Shown here one piece after another: positions 17,309-25,042 of a stretch of 64,000 bases of DNA (the stretch's first letter is position 1; each line of letters starts with the position of its first letter). Both the position numbers and the translations under genes were made by a program. The stretch lies in NCBI RefSeq assembly GCF_900115155.1, contig NZ_FOVM01000006.1, positions 124,001-188,000 of the forward strand. Reading direction: 5' to 3'. This DNA is from Mycetocola miduiensis. Lineage in GTDB: Bacteria; Actinomycetota; Actinomycetes; Actinomycetales; Microbacteriaceae. Below the pieces are notes generated by a model, which saw only the letters and a program-made list of their open reading frames with translations, had not been told where the DNA came from and searched no databases.

Positions 17309-17968
17309 ATGACAACGACGGAGCCCAGGACGGCCATAGCGAGCCAGCGCATCGCGGACGAATTGCGGGGGGCGATTCTGGATGGCTCGCTCGCCCCCGG
17401 CGAGCGCATCCTGCAGGAAGAACTCGCCACGCGGTACCGCGCCAGCCGCCTGCCGGTCCGGGAAGCGATTCGGATCCTCGAAGCAGAAGGTCTGGTGAGC
17501 ATAGTCGCCAACAGTGGCGCGTGGGTGTCCAAGCTGGACCTCGACGAGTGCGTCCACGCTTATAAGATCCGTGAACGAATCGAACCGCTCGCTCTCGCCG
17601 AGAGCATCCCCCGCCTCGGAACCCAACAACTCGAGAGGCTCGCCGAACTGGTTGACGCCATGGAAGCAGGCACGGATGTCGAGAACTTTCTGGTGCTCGA
17701 CCGAGAGTTCCATCTTCTGACGTACTCCGAGTCACGGATGGACTCGCTGAACCAACTGATTGAGCGGCTGTGGAACACGACACAGCCCTACCGCCGCGCG
17801 TTCTCGATTGCGATCGGGAGCGAACGCAACTGGATGATCCACGCCGAGCATAAATTGCTGATGGAAGCCATCAAACGACGTGACGTCGACGAGGCGGAGC
17901 GGACCATCCTTGGCCACATCCGACGAACTCGTATCGAGCTGGAGGGCCGAAGCGACCTCTTCTTGTAG
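17309..17968 (+). CDS. GntR-family regulator (FCD/FadR subfamily)
   Basis: A 219-residue regulator. The N-terminal winged helix (about 10-75) contains ELRGAILDGSLAPGERILQEELATRYRASRLPVREAIRILEAEG-type sequence, and an all-helical FCD ligand domain follows (about 85-215) with the metal/ligand motif pattern D..FH..L (residues LDREFHLLTY) and a later H (IHAEHKLL). Such proteins sense small carboxylates. ATG 17309 is preceded by GGGAGA at good spacing. It is co-transcribed with the VOC gene and faces the E1-E2-MHS operon, whose promoter contains likely binding sites (16594-16677). Confidence 0.88.
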   Translation: MTTTEPRTAIASQRIADELRGAILDGSLAPGERILQEELATRYRASRLPVREAIRILEAEGLVSIVANSGAWVSKLDLDECVHAYKIRERIEPLALAESIPRLGTQQLERLAELVDAMEAGTDVENFLVLDREFHLLTYSESRMDSLNQLIERLWNTTQPYRRAFSIAIGSERNWMIHAEHKLLMEAIKRRDVDEAERTILGHIRRTRIELEGRSDLFL

Positions 17969-17997
17969 GCCCTCGGGTCCGCCAGTTCACCGACGTG

Positions 17998-18056
17998 TCA
18001 CTCGTACCGGACCGAAGCATCCGGCACAACGGGGGTTCTCGGCCGGACTGCGTGAA
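17998..18056. repeat. ~60-bp palindromic interspersed repeat, copy 2
   Basis: TCACTCGTACCGGACCGAAG at the left and GGCCGGACTGCGTGAA at the right; same family as copy 1. It lies after the GntR gene and upstream of the BCCT promoter. Confidence 0.55.
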
Positions 18057-18120
18057 GCCGCGCACGGTGAGCGGGCAGTCGGGTCCGGACGGCGTGAAGC
18101 GGTCGCAGCACTACCACAGC

Positions 18121-18149
18121 TTGAGGGGCCTCGTGCCCGGTCGTAGGCT
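18121..18149 (+). promoter_or_regulatory. Leaderless promoter of BCCT transporter gene
   Basis: -35 TTGAGG (18121-18126), a 17-base spacer, -10 TAGGCT (18144-18149), six bases, then ATG at 18156. This is the clearest leaderless promoter of the window. Confidence 0.7.
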
Positions 18150-18155
18150 GGCGCT

Positions 18156-19919
18156 ATGCCGACGGAAACCAGTAACGGCCCGAGCACGACAAGCACCAAA
18201 ACCCCGGAAGTTGCGACGTGGGTCTTCTGGCCTGCAGCGATCGTGGTCCTTTTATTCGTCGCTTTTGCGATCCTGCTCCCGGAGTCGGCTGAGGCGCTGT
18301 TCGCCGGCATCCAGTCGAGCATCGTCAGCAATTTCAACTGGTACTACGTGTTGATCGCGGCCTTTTTCGTCGTCTTCAGCCTGTGGGTGGGCTTCAGCCG
18401 GTTCGGTGACATCAAGCTCGGCAAAGACGATGACGAGCCCGAGTTCTCGATGGGTTCCTGGTTCTCGCTTCTTTTCGCGGCGGGCATGGGGATCGGCCTG
18501 GTCTTCTACGGTGTCGGTGAACCGCTCAGCCACTTCGCCAACCCGCGCCCGGGTGTCGAAGGCACCGCGAACCAGCTTGCCTCGCAGGCGCTGTCGCAGA
18601 CCTACCTGCACTGGGGAGTTCACGCCTGGTCGATCTACGTTGTCATCGGGCTCGCCCTCGCCTACGCGATCCACCGCAAGGGCCGGTCGGTATCGATTCG
18701 CTGGGCTCTCGAGCCGCTGCTCGGTAAACGGGTCCGGGGTGGATGGGGCAACCTCATCGACGTGATCGCCCTCGTCGGCACCCTGTTCGGTGTCGCCACC
18801 TCACTCGGACTCGGCGTGGTTCAGATCAGCGCCGGGCTGGAGAGCGCCGGAATCATCACGGCGTCCGAGTTCGGCAACATCATCCTCATCCTGATCATCA
18901 CCGGCGGTGTGCTGTTCTCGGTGCTGTCGGGTGTGGCCAAGGGCATGAAATGGCTGTCGAACATCAACCTCGTCCTCGCCGGGCTGATCGTGCTATTCCT
19001 CCTCGTCGTCGGCCCCACACAGTTCCTCCTGCGCGACTTCGTGCAGTCGATCGGCGCGTACCTGCAGGGCTTCGTCGGGCTGTCGTTCAGCGTCGGAGCG
19101 TTCACCGGTGCCGAGGGCGAAGCCTGGCAGGCAACCTGGACGACGTTCTACTGGGGCTGGTGGATCTCGTGGGCACCCTTCGTCGGCGTGTTCATCGCCC
19201 GCATTTCGCGCGGCCGCACCGTGCGCCAGTTCGTCACCGGGGTTCTCCTCGTCCCGACCCTGATCACCTTCCTCTGGTTCAGCGTTTTGGGCGGAACCGC
19301 GCTGTACTCCGAACTCAACGGCCCGGGCGGGCTGGTCGGCGAAGACGGCACGGTCAACGTTGAAGGCGCACTGTTCGCAATGTTCGACCAGCTGCCAGCA
19401 GGCTCGGTTCTCACCATCGGCGCGATCATCCTCATTGCCATCTTCTTTGTGACATCGGCCGACTCCGGCGCGCTCGTGATGAGCATGTTCGCCAGCGGCG
19501 GCCAGGTGGAGCCCAAGCGCTGGATCCGCGCGTTCTTCGCCTGCGTGACATCCGCTCTCGCGATCGCGCTGCTGATCGCCGGAGGGCTGCAGGCGTTGCA
19601 GACGGCCGCGATCATCATCGCCCTGCCGTTCAGCGTCGTGATGCTCTTGATCTGCTGGGCGACGGGGCTCGCCTTCGGCCGGGAGCATCGAGCCTTCGAG
19701 AGAGCTCAGCGAGCTGCCCTTCTCGAGCACATCGGCGACCACTATGGGCTCGACACGGATGAGGCTCCGGCACCGGCTCCGGGCGCGAGGCGGATGTCGA
19801 TCTTCCGCCGGCGCCAACACCGGGGGCCAGCGACGTCCGCAACAACTTCTACGGGGACGCCGGCCGCGGAGTCGGCTGAGTCGGCGGAGCGGGCCGAACC
19901 GCCGACCGGGGTGTTGTAG
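18156..19919 (+). CDS. BCCT-family betaine/choline/carnitine transporter
   Basis: A 587-residue sodium- or proton-coupled transporter of quaternary ammonium compounds, usually used for osmoprotection or as carbon and nitrogen uptake. There are twelve hydrophobic helices and the family motif TTFYWGWWISWAPFVGVFIA in helix 8, with MGIGLVFYGVGEPL in the glycine-rich helix 3. The C-terminal tail is long, basic, then Ala-Glu-Ser/Arg rich (AESAESAERAE), reminiscent of regulatory tails of osmosensing BetP. The start ATG is leaderless. It stands alone between two palindromic repeats (17998 and 19975). Confidence 0.9.
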   Translation: MPTETSNGPSTTSTKTPEVATWVFWPAAIVVLLFVAFAILLPESAEALFAGIQSSIVSNFNWYYVLIAAFFVVFSLWVGFSRFGDIKLGKDDDEPEFSMGSWFSLLFAAGMGIGLVFYGVGEPLSHFANPRPGVEGTANQLASQALSQTYLHWGVHAWSIYVVIGLALAYAIHRKGRSVSIRWALEPLLGKRVRGGWGNLIDVIALVGTLFGVATSLGLGVVQISAGLESAGIITASEFGNIILILIITGGVLFSVLSGVAKGMKWLSNINLVLAGLIVLFLLVVGPTQFLLRDFVQSIGAYLQGFVGLSFSVGAFTGAEGEAWQATWTTFYWGWWISWAPFVGVFIARISRGRTVRQFVTGVLLVPTLITFLWFSVLGGTALYSELNGPGGLVGEDGTVNVEGALFAMFDQLPAGSVLTIGAIILIAIFFVTSADSGALVMSMFASGGQVEPKRWIRAFFACVTSALAIALLIAGGLQALQTAAIIIALPFSVVMLLICWATGLAFGREHRAFERAQRAALLEHIGDHYGLDTDEAPAPAPGARRMSIFRRRQHRGPATSATTSTGTPAAESAESAERAEPPTGVL

Positions 19920-19974
19920 GGCGCGCCGCCCGCACGCTTCGATCCCTTGGCTCCCTCAAGCGAGCGGGCGAGGG

Positions 19975-20042
19975 CGTTTTCACGCGCTCCAGACGGATGC
20001 ACGCGGTGCGCCGGGTGTACCGGTCCGGATCGGGTGAAAACG
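19975..20042. repeat. ~60-bp palindromic interspersed repeat, copy 3
   Basis: CGTTTTCAC (19975-19983) and GTGAAAACG (20034-20042) are exact complements at the ends; the inside shares GACGGATGCACGCGGTGCGC and CCGGGTGTACCGGTCC with other copies. It lies between the convergent BCCT and LysR genes and may also terminate transcription. Confidence 0.6.
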
Positions 20043-20065
20043 TACCCACGCTGGGCCCGCCGTAC

Positions 20066-20923
20066 TCACGCCTCCCGGCGCACTCCACGGCTCACGATCG
20101 CCGACATCAGTGCCTGCACCGGTTCCTTCGCCGCTGAGGGGTTCGCCTCGAGAACATAGTCGACGTCGCCCAGCTCGGGCAGTTCGAACCGGTCGCTGAC
20201 CTTGACGAGGTCCGATGGGATCAATGAATGCGGGAACACCGCCACCCCGATACCGGCGCGGACCGCGGCAAGTACGCCGTTGACGTCGCGAGTGTTGCAG
20301 GTGATTCGCCAGGTGCGCCCGGCGGCTTCCAACGCATCGATTGCCAGCTGCCTGCTGAGGCTGGGCGCCTGGTATGCGATCAGCGGGACCGGAGCGCGCT
20401 CGCGAAGTGTGAGGGTCTCCTGCCCGATCCACACCATGGTGTCCTTCGCGACCCGGGTGCCCGCGGTCGCCTCACCTGAGCTTTGCTTCACAAAGATCAG
20501 GTCGAGGTGACCTGCTTCCAGCCGCCGGCGCAACGGGCCGCTCTGGTTGACCGTCAGCTCGAGGTTGATCTCGGGGTACAGCTGCCGGAAGTGCCGCAGG
20601 ATCTTCGGCAGCTGCGTGATGGCCAGGTCGTCGGCGGTTCCGAACCGCAACCGTCCGCGCATCGCAGAACCGTTGAAGTAGCTCTCCGCAGCGGCGTGCG
20701 CTGCGAGGATCGTCCGTGCGAAGCCAGCCATCGCATCGCCGTTGTCGGTGAGCCGCACCTCCCTCGTGTCGCGGATGATGAGCATCCGTCCCGCCGCCTT
20801 CTCGAGCTTGCCCATCTGCTGGCTCACCGTCGGCTGGCTGATGCCCAGCCGCTGCGCCGCCGCGGTGAAACTGTGGGTCTCCGCGACCACGAGGAACGTT
20901 TTCAACAGCACCGGGTCGTACAC
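20066..20923 (-). CDS. LysR-family transcriptional regulator
   Basis: A 285-residue regulator with an N-terminal winged helix (SFTAAAQRLGISQPTVSQQM, residues 18-37) and a two-lobed effector domain (about 90-280). The GTG start (20921-20923) follows GGGGAGG at normal spacing and gives the usual LysR beginning MYDPVLLKTFLVVAE. It diverges from the MFS exporter gene. A CCAATG-N14-CATTGG inverted repeat in the 134-base spacer (20961-20986) is the likely binding site for control of both genes. The inducer is unknown. Confidence 0.9.
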   Translation of the reverse strand: MYDPVLLKTFLVVAETHSFTAAAQRLGISQPTVSQQMGKLEKAAGRMLIIRDTREVRLTDNGDAMAGFARTILAAHAAAESYFNGSAMRGRLRFGTADDLAITQLPKILRHFRQLYPEINLELTVNQSGPLRRRLEAGHLDLIFVKQSSGEATAGTRVAKDTMVWIGQETLTLRERAPVPLIAYQAPSLSRQLAIDALEAAGRTWRITCNTRDVNGVLAAVRAGIGVAVFPHSLIPSDLVKVSDRFELPELGDVDYVLEANPSAAKEPVQALMSAIVSRGVRREA

Positions 20924-20960
20924 GGACCCTCCCCTTCATCGAACAGCGTCATTCGACAGA

Positions 20961-20986
20961 CCAATGGCACTAATAGTACGCATTGG
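20961..20986. promoter_or_regulatory. Putative LysR box
   Basis: CCAATG (20961-20966) and CATTGG (20981-20986) form an inverted repeat around 14 AT-rich bases. TACTAT on the minus strand inside it could be the -10 of the LysR gene. Confidence 0.5.
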
Positions 20987-21057
20987 GGGTCCGAATGTTG
21001 GTCTCCTCGCTAGCGTTGCCAGTGGCATCCGCATTCCAACGTTTCAGGAGAACATCC

Positions 21058-22392
21058 GTGGCCTCCGCGCACTCGACCGCCTTCCCGCCCACCGAACCGC
21101 TCTCGCTTCAGACCGGCCGCCTGCCCTGGCGCAAGACGTTCATCGCGCTCGGTGTGCCGAACTTCCGAATCTGGACGGTCGGCAACCTCCTCGCCATGAC
21201 CGGGGGCTGGACGCAGCGCATCGCGCAGGACTGGCTCGTCCTGGAACTCACCGGCAGCGCGACGGCGGTCGGCATCACGGTGGCCATGCAGTTCGCCCCG
21301 ATGCTCTTCTTCGGTCTGCTCGGTGGTGTTCTCGTCGACCGGCACAGCAAACGGATGCTCCTGATCATCACGCAGGCACTCTTCGCGGTCTTGAGTATCG
21401 GCCTGGCTGTGCTGACGCTTCTCGGTGTGGTTGAGGCCTGGCACGTGTTCGCGATCGCCTTCGCGACCGGACTCGTGACCGTCGTCGACAACCCGGCCCG
21501 CCAGGTGATCGTCACCGAGCTCGTCGGGCACCGGAATCTGCGCAACGCGATCAGCATCAACTCGTCGGTGTTCCAACTGGCGGGCATGATCGGCCCCGCG
21601 ATCGCCGGTGTTCTGTTGCTGACCGTCGGCGCCGGCCCGGCGTTCCTGCTCAACGGCATCGCCTGCCTCTTCGTCATTGTCATGCTCGGGATGCTCCGCA
21701 CCGCACAGATGTCGAGGGTCGCGCCGTCACCGCGCGCGAAAGGCCAGCTCAGGGAAGGGCTGCGTTACGCCGTCGCCAAGCCCACGATCCTCTACCCGGT
21801 GATCCTCATCGCCGTCTTTGCGGTGTTCGGGCTGACAATGCCCGTGCTCCTCGCTTCGTATGCCGATGACGTGTTCGCGGTCGGACCCGGCGGCTACGGG
21901 CTGTTCAACTCAATGGTCGCCCTCGGCGCGCTGACCGGAGCACTGCTCTCCACCCGGCGTTCGTCGATCCGGCTCCGGACGATCGTGATCAGCGTCGGCC
22001 TGACCGGGCTGCTGCAAGCCGTGGCAGGGCTGATGCCGACGATCGCGCTGTTCTCGGCGTGCCTCGTCGCGGTCGGGGTGGCCTGCCTGCTGTTTTTGAC
22101 GGCATCCAACTCGCTGGTACAGATGTCGAGCAACATCGGCATCCGCGGCCGGGTGATGTCGCTCTACGTTCTCGTGCTGCTTGGCGGCCAGGCCATCGGA
22201 GGCCCCCTCATGGGTGTGATCATCGAAAAGTTCGGTGCCCACGCCGGCATGGTCGTCTCAGGTGGGGTGCCGGCGCTCGCCGCCGTGATCGTCGCGCTCG
22301 TACTGGCCCGGCGCAGGCAGCTGCGGTTGCAGGTGCGGTTGCGCCGTTTCGTACCGTCGGTGAGTATCGCGACGCGGCCGCCGCTGGGTTGA
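21058..22392 (+). CDS. MFS transporter, DHA3-like exporter
   Basis: A 444-residue transporter of the EntS/MFS_3 type. The early motif FRIWTVGNLLAMTGGWTQRIAQDWLVLELTG (helix 1) and GLLGGVLVDRHSKRMLL (motif A between helices 2 and 3) are typical of this branch, which exports drugs or siderophore-like molecules. The start is GTG 21058 with AGGAG seven bases upstream; the open frame to 20983 is not used. It is divergent from and probably controlled by the LysR regulator. The substrate is unknown. Confidence 0.87.
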   Translation: MASAHSTAFPPTEPLSLQTGRLPWRKTFIALGVPNFRIWTVGNLLAMTGGWTQRIAQDWLVLELTGSATAVGITVAMQFAPMLFFGLLGGVLVDRHSKRMLLIITQALFAVLSIGLAVLTLLGVVEAWHVFAIAFATGLVTVVDNPARQVIVTELVGHRNLRNAISINSSVFQLAGMIGPAIAGVLLLTVGAGPAFLLNGIACLFVIVMLGMLRTAQMSRVAPSPRAKGQLREGLRYAVAKPTILYPVILIAVFAVFGLTMPVLLASYADDVFAVGPGGYGLFNSMVALGALTGALLSTRRSSIRLRTIVISVGLTGLLQAVAGLMPTIALFSACLVAVGVACLLFLTASNSLVQMSSNIGIRGRVMSLYVLVLLGGQAIGGPLMGVIIEKFGAHAGMVVSGGVPALAAVIVALVLARRRQLRLQVRLRRFVPSVSIATRPPLG

Positions 22393-22403
22393 CGGGCGCG
22401 AGG

Positions 22404-22461
22404 TCACTCGTCCCGGACCCGCTCATGCGCTGCGCCGGGTGGTTCTGACCGGAACGGATGA
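22404..22461. repeat. ~60-bp palindromic interspersed repeat, copy 4
   Basis: TCACTCGTCCCGGACC at the left, GACCGGAACGGATGA at the right, with the central CTGCGCCGGGTGG. Lies between the convergent MFS and amidotransferase genes. Confidence 0.55.
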
Positions 22462-22487
22462 CGCGGCCGGATCGGGGCGCGCAGGGT

Positions 22488-23297
22488 TCAGGCACCCGGG
22501 CTCACCGGCAGCAATGCGAGCCGCGTCAACTCGCGGGTGCGAAGGTCGATCATGGCAGCCGAGTCGGGCGGCACGTGCATCCAGCCCGGCTCGTCGAGGC
22601 CGCTCGAGATCACGTGCACGGCGTCGGGCGTGACGCGGTAGTACATCGCGTAATACTCAGTCGCGTGCCGGTGCGGCATGTCGGCATCCGATGGATACAG
22701 CTCGCTGAGCGCGCGCGGCGGTGAGGTCGCCCCGCTGTTCATGTGGATCGCGAACAGGGCAGTCGGCGTCAGCAGCAGCGCGTTGAGGCTCACGTTCGGG
22801 AACTCCTGCACCAACGTGTGCAGCGCGCGCGTCACCCCGTCTGCCTCGGTGTCGCTCTCGGCGATGCATTGCAGAACGAATCGGAAATACCGCTCGCTGT
22901 CGGTGTCGCCCCTGAGCTTCGCCATCGAGGCCGGCGTGAGCAGCTCTTCGAGTCGCGCGATCGGCGTGATGTTGCCGTTGTGCGCGAACGCGTAGTCGCC
23001 GTCGGTGAACGGATGCGTGTTCTCCGGCACTACAGGAAGTCCTCCGGTCGCCCGGCGCAAGTGCACGAGACCGGCGGGGCCGAGCGGTTGTCCGGTGAGT
23101 TCCGCATAGAGCGGATCCGTCGCCGCGGAATCCGGACGCGAAACCGCATGCGTGAGTTGGTCAGCGCCACGCCAGGCCAGGCCCCAGCCGTCACCATGCA
23201 GCGAGGCGAGCGACGTGAATGCCTTCAATCCGGATGACCCGAGCACGTCGACGGCGGCGAGGGGGCGGCTGGCGACATAGCCGAGTAGTCGACACAC
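22488..23297 (-). CDS. Class II glutamine amidotransferase
   Basis: A 269-residue Ntn-type amidohydrolase. The protein begins MCRLLGY, so Cys2 becomes the N-terminal nucleophile after Met removal. HGDGWGLAW, RRATGGLPVVPENTHPF and FAHNGNI are the other active-site motifs of the GATase_4/EgtC group. EgtC cleaves a gamma-glutamyl peptide in ergothioneine synthesis, but no egt genes are nearby, so a different gamma-glutamyl substrate is equally possible. GTG start (23295-23297) with AAGGGGG eight bases upstream. Confidence 0.85.
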   Translation of the reverse strand: MCRLLGYVASRPLAAVDVLGSSGLKAFTSLASLHGDGWGLAWRGADQLTHAVSRPDSAATDPLYAELTGQPLGPAGLVHLRRATGGLPVVPENTHPFTDGDYAFAHNGNITPIARLEELLTPASMAKLRGDTDSERYFRFVLQCIAESDTEADGVTRALHTLVQEFPNVSLNALLLTPTALFAIHMNSGATSPPRALSELYPSDADMPHRHATEYYAMYYRVTPDAVHVISSGLDEPGWMHVPPDSAAMIDLRTRELTRLALLPVSPGA

Positions 23298-23377
23298 TGT
23301 GCGACCCCCTTACGACTCTTCGTGTTCAGTTTTCTCGCTTGCTTCCGCAGGGGCAACCCGCTCGAGCGGCTTCACCG

Positions 23378-23434
23378 TTCAGGATGCGCAAAAGCACCTT
23401 TGGGCATCGCTGGGAGCCGTTTGTGCATCCTGAA
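23378..23434. repeat. 57-bp intergenic inverted repeat, GCGCAAAAGC family
   Basis: TTCAGGATGCGCAAA (23378-23392) pairs with TTTGTGCATCCTGAA (23420-23434), 14 of 15 positions. The same left arm occurs at 10452. It lies between divergent genes and so is not a simple terminator. Confidence 0.65.
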
Positions 23435-23515
23435 CTCTCGCTGCGGGCAATGTCGGAGGGTCGTCGTATACCTGAGATGTGCCGGACGAACATATCAATA
23501 TCGATGGAGGACATC

Positions 23516-23893
23516 ATGAAGGTACTCGTGGCACCAGCCGTCGTCGAGGACGACGAGGGCTGCATCAACTCCCTGGCGGTTGAGGGCGAACTCGTCATCG
23601 ATCCCGGCCCCTGCCCGTGCGACGTCGCCGATTGTGAGGCTGGGTACTCGTTCATCGGCATGGCATCCGGGCAGCTGACCACGCAGGCGGTGGTCGCCGA
23701 CCTGCCGTTCGTCGAGATCAAGGATCTCTGGAAGATGGTGGTCGACGGATGCTGTCGCGAATGCGCGCGCAACGGCAACGCCGCGAAAATGATGCGCCTC
23801 TCACGTGCCACCGCCAACCGCTGGCCGGTTGGTTCAGTCATCGGCCGCAGCGCAGGGTACGCGTTCGTGCAGACCCTCGGGCGCGGGACATGA
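23516..23893 (+). CDS. Small cysteine-rich conserved-type protein, unknown function
   Basis: A 125-residue soluble protein that I do not recognise with confidence. It has seven cysteines, Cys16, Cys33, Cys35, Cys40 (DPGPCPCDVADC) and Cys79, Cys80, Cys83 (GCCREC), suggesting one bound zinc or iron ion. The rest is mixed alpha/beta with no membrane helix or signal peptide. ATG 23516 is preceded by GGAGG five bases upstream, a strong ribosome site. It stands alone after the inverted repeat at 23378; the downstream neighbour is a decayed gene on the other strand. Confidence 0.65.
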   Translation: MKVLVAPAVVEDDEGCINSLAVEGELVIDPGPCPCDVADCEAGYSFIGMASGQLTTQAVVADLPFVEIKDLWKMVVDGCCRECARNGNAAKMMRLSRATANRWPVGSVIGRSAGYAFVQTLGRGT

Positions 23894-23950
23894 ACGGGCC
23901 GACATCGGAGCTCAGCCGGTCGTGTCGGCCGGCGGTCGATTCGCTACGAT

Positions 23951-24062
23951 CGCCGCGGTGGATGGCGTCGCGGACGCGGTGGAGCGCGGCCTGCTGTGCA
24001 GGTGGGAACCCGTCGATGTAGTCGTCAACGGTGGCTGCTGCCTTGGTGGCGGGCCGAGTTCG
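23951..24062 (-). pseudogene. Remnant of a DUF1801 (YdhG-like) gene
   Basis: Read on the minus strand, about 35 codons encode TVDDYIDGFPPAQQAALHRV followed by RDAIHRG, the N-terminus of DUF1801 proteins. The similarity then stops in GDRSESTAGRH and no complete domain follows (a full protein has about 110-140 residues). No good start is visible. DUF1801 genes are often found beside ArsR-SRPBCC pairs, which is what lies upstream here, so this was probably the third gene of that cassette, deleted in its 3' part. Confidence 0.5.
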
Positions 24063-24097
24063 CGTCCGGTTGAGAGGTGGGTTTGCCGGCAGTCGCC

Positions 24098-24568
24098 TTA
24101 CCGGACATCGCGGGCTCCTCGGGTCAGGAACGCCTCGATGCGGTCCAACGCGCCGACCCAGACCTGGGTGCTGAAGAAGTCACGGACCTCGACGGCGGGG
24201 AAACCGCTCTGCACGATCGTGACGAGGCATCCGTCGCGGTGCGCTTCGAAGGTGACCTCAATGCGTGTGGTCAAGGTGACCTCAATGCGTGTGGTCATTG
24301 ACGATCCGTCGGGGCCTCCGCCGGTCGATTCGGTGACGAGGCGGTGTGGACGGTCGATCTCGAGGAAGGTCTGCGTCTCGTGGAAAAGGGTGTCGGCATC
24401 CTGACCCCAGACCGCCGTCTGGGTGCCACCGACCCGCAGGTCGACGTTGATCTCCACGACACCGGGCTTTTCATCGAGGATGCTGAACCAGATCTTCTGC
24501 TTCTCGGCATCGGTATAGGCGTCGAAAACCTCATCGGGTGTCGCGGGGAGGAGCCGTGTCATCCGCAT
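24098..24568 (-). CDS. SRPBCC (AHSA1-type) domain protein with internal duplication
   Basis: About 156 residues of the START/Bet v1-like fold, beginning MRMTRLLPATPDEVFDAYTDAEKQKIWF. The family binds hydrophobic ligands or, as AHSA1-like proteins, partners of regulators. It follows the ArsR gene by about 30 bases and should be expressed with it. The start is uncertain: ATG 24568 has no ribosome site and translation may depend on coupling to ArsR. A perfect 24-base tandem duplication (24249-24296) inserts a second copy of the octapeptide TTRIEVTL in a beta strand, which may disturb the fold. Confidence 0.72.
   Translation of the reverse strand: MRMTRLLPATPDEVFDAYTDAEKQKIWFSILDEKPGVVEINVDLRVGGTQTAVWGQDADTLFHETQTFLEIDRPHRLVTESTGGGPDGSSMTTRIEVTLTTRIEVTFEAHRDGCLVTIVQSGFPAVEVRDFFSTQVWVGALDRIEAFLTRGARDVR
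24249..24296. repeat. Perfect 24-bp tandem duplication inside SRPBCC gene
   Basis: 24249-24272 and 24273-24296 are identical and in frame (eight codons). This is most likely a recent slippage or duplication event. Confidence 0.85.
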
Positions 24569-24600
24569 CTCGAGAGTGTCGGTCTTGCTGGACTGCTCAG

Positions 24601-24936
24601 TTATTTCTCTCGTCCCTTCTGGAGCGTGAAGTAGGCGTCCAGGCCGTCGAGTCGACGCTCCCAGAGCCGCTGATAGAAGCTGATCCACGCCATGGCGTCG
24701 TCCAGCCGTTCGGCGCCGATCCGGCATTGCCTCGACCGGCCGACCTTCTCGGTGACCACGAGGCCGGCGTCCTCAAGCACCTGAACGTGCTTCTTCATGC
24801 CGGTCAGCGTCATGCCTGCAGGCTCAGCAAGTTCACCGATCGTCGCGGGACCTTCGCCAAGACGGGTGATGATCGCGCGCCGCGTAGCATCCGACAGCGC
24901 TGAGAAAACCCGGTCGAGGACCACATCATGAACCAT
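24601..24936 (-). CDS. ArsR-family winged-helix regulator
   Basis: A 111-residue regulator of the type paired with SRPBCC proteins (VFSALSDATRRAIITRLGEGPATIGELAEPAGMTLTGMKKHVQVLEDAGLV). The recognition helix is MTLTGMKKHVQVL. The metal-binding cysteines of ArsR/SmtB sensors are absent, so it does not sense arsenic. ATG (24934-24936) is leaderless: -10 TACACT seven bases upstream and -35 TTGAAC. A perfect palindrome covers the -10, so autorepression is very likely. It is divergent from a second SRPBCC gene, which may share this control. Confidence 0.88.
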   Translation of the reverse strand: MVHDVVLDRVFSALSDATRRAIITRLGEGPATIGELAEPAGMTLTGMKKHVQVLEDAGLVVTEKVGRSRQCRIGAERLDDAMAWISFYQRLWERRLDGLDAYFTLQKGREK

Positions 24937-24938
24937 GT

Positions 24939-24961
24939 GGTTCAGTGTAGATCACTGAACC
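24939..24961. promoter_or_regulatory. ArsR operator, perfect 23-bp palindrome
   Basis: GGTTCAGTG (24939-24947), TAGAT, CACTGAACC (24953-24961). It overlaps the -10 box and start region of the ArsR gene. A partial third half-site GTTCAATG follows at 24967-24974. Confidence 0.75.
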
Positions 24962-24972
24962 TAAAAGTTCAA
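24944..24972 (-). promoter_or_regulatory. Leaderless promoter of ArsR gene
   Basis: On the minus strand -35 TTGAAC (24967-24972), a 17-base spacer, -10 TACACT (24944-24949), seven bases, then ATG. Confidence 0.7.
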
Positions 24973-24983
24973 TGCTGCAGTTT

Positions 24984-25036
24984 CGGTGAACGGTGAACGG
25001 TGAACGGTTGACGCGTGGCGGTTGGGCAGGTGAACT
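24984..25036 (+). promoter_or_regulatory. Promoter of second SRPBCC gene, with 7-bp direct repeats
   Basis: -35 TTGACG (25008-25013), a 17-base spacer, TGAACT (25031-25036), six bases, then ATG 25043. Just upstream CGGTGAA is repeated three times without gaps (24984-25004), perhaps an activator site. Confidence 0.5.
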
Positions 25037-25042
25037 GTACCG

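Noticed and set aside
14347-17532. The E1 frame is open for 1061 codons up to 17532.
   Set aside because: The first ~330 codons are the antisense of the VOC gene and the control region. The real start is GTG 16539 with a ribosome site.
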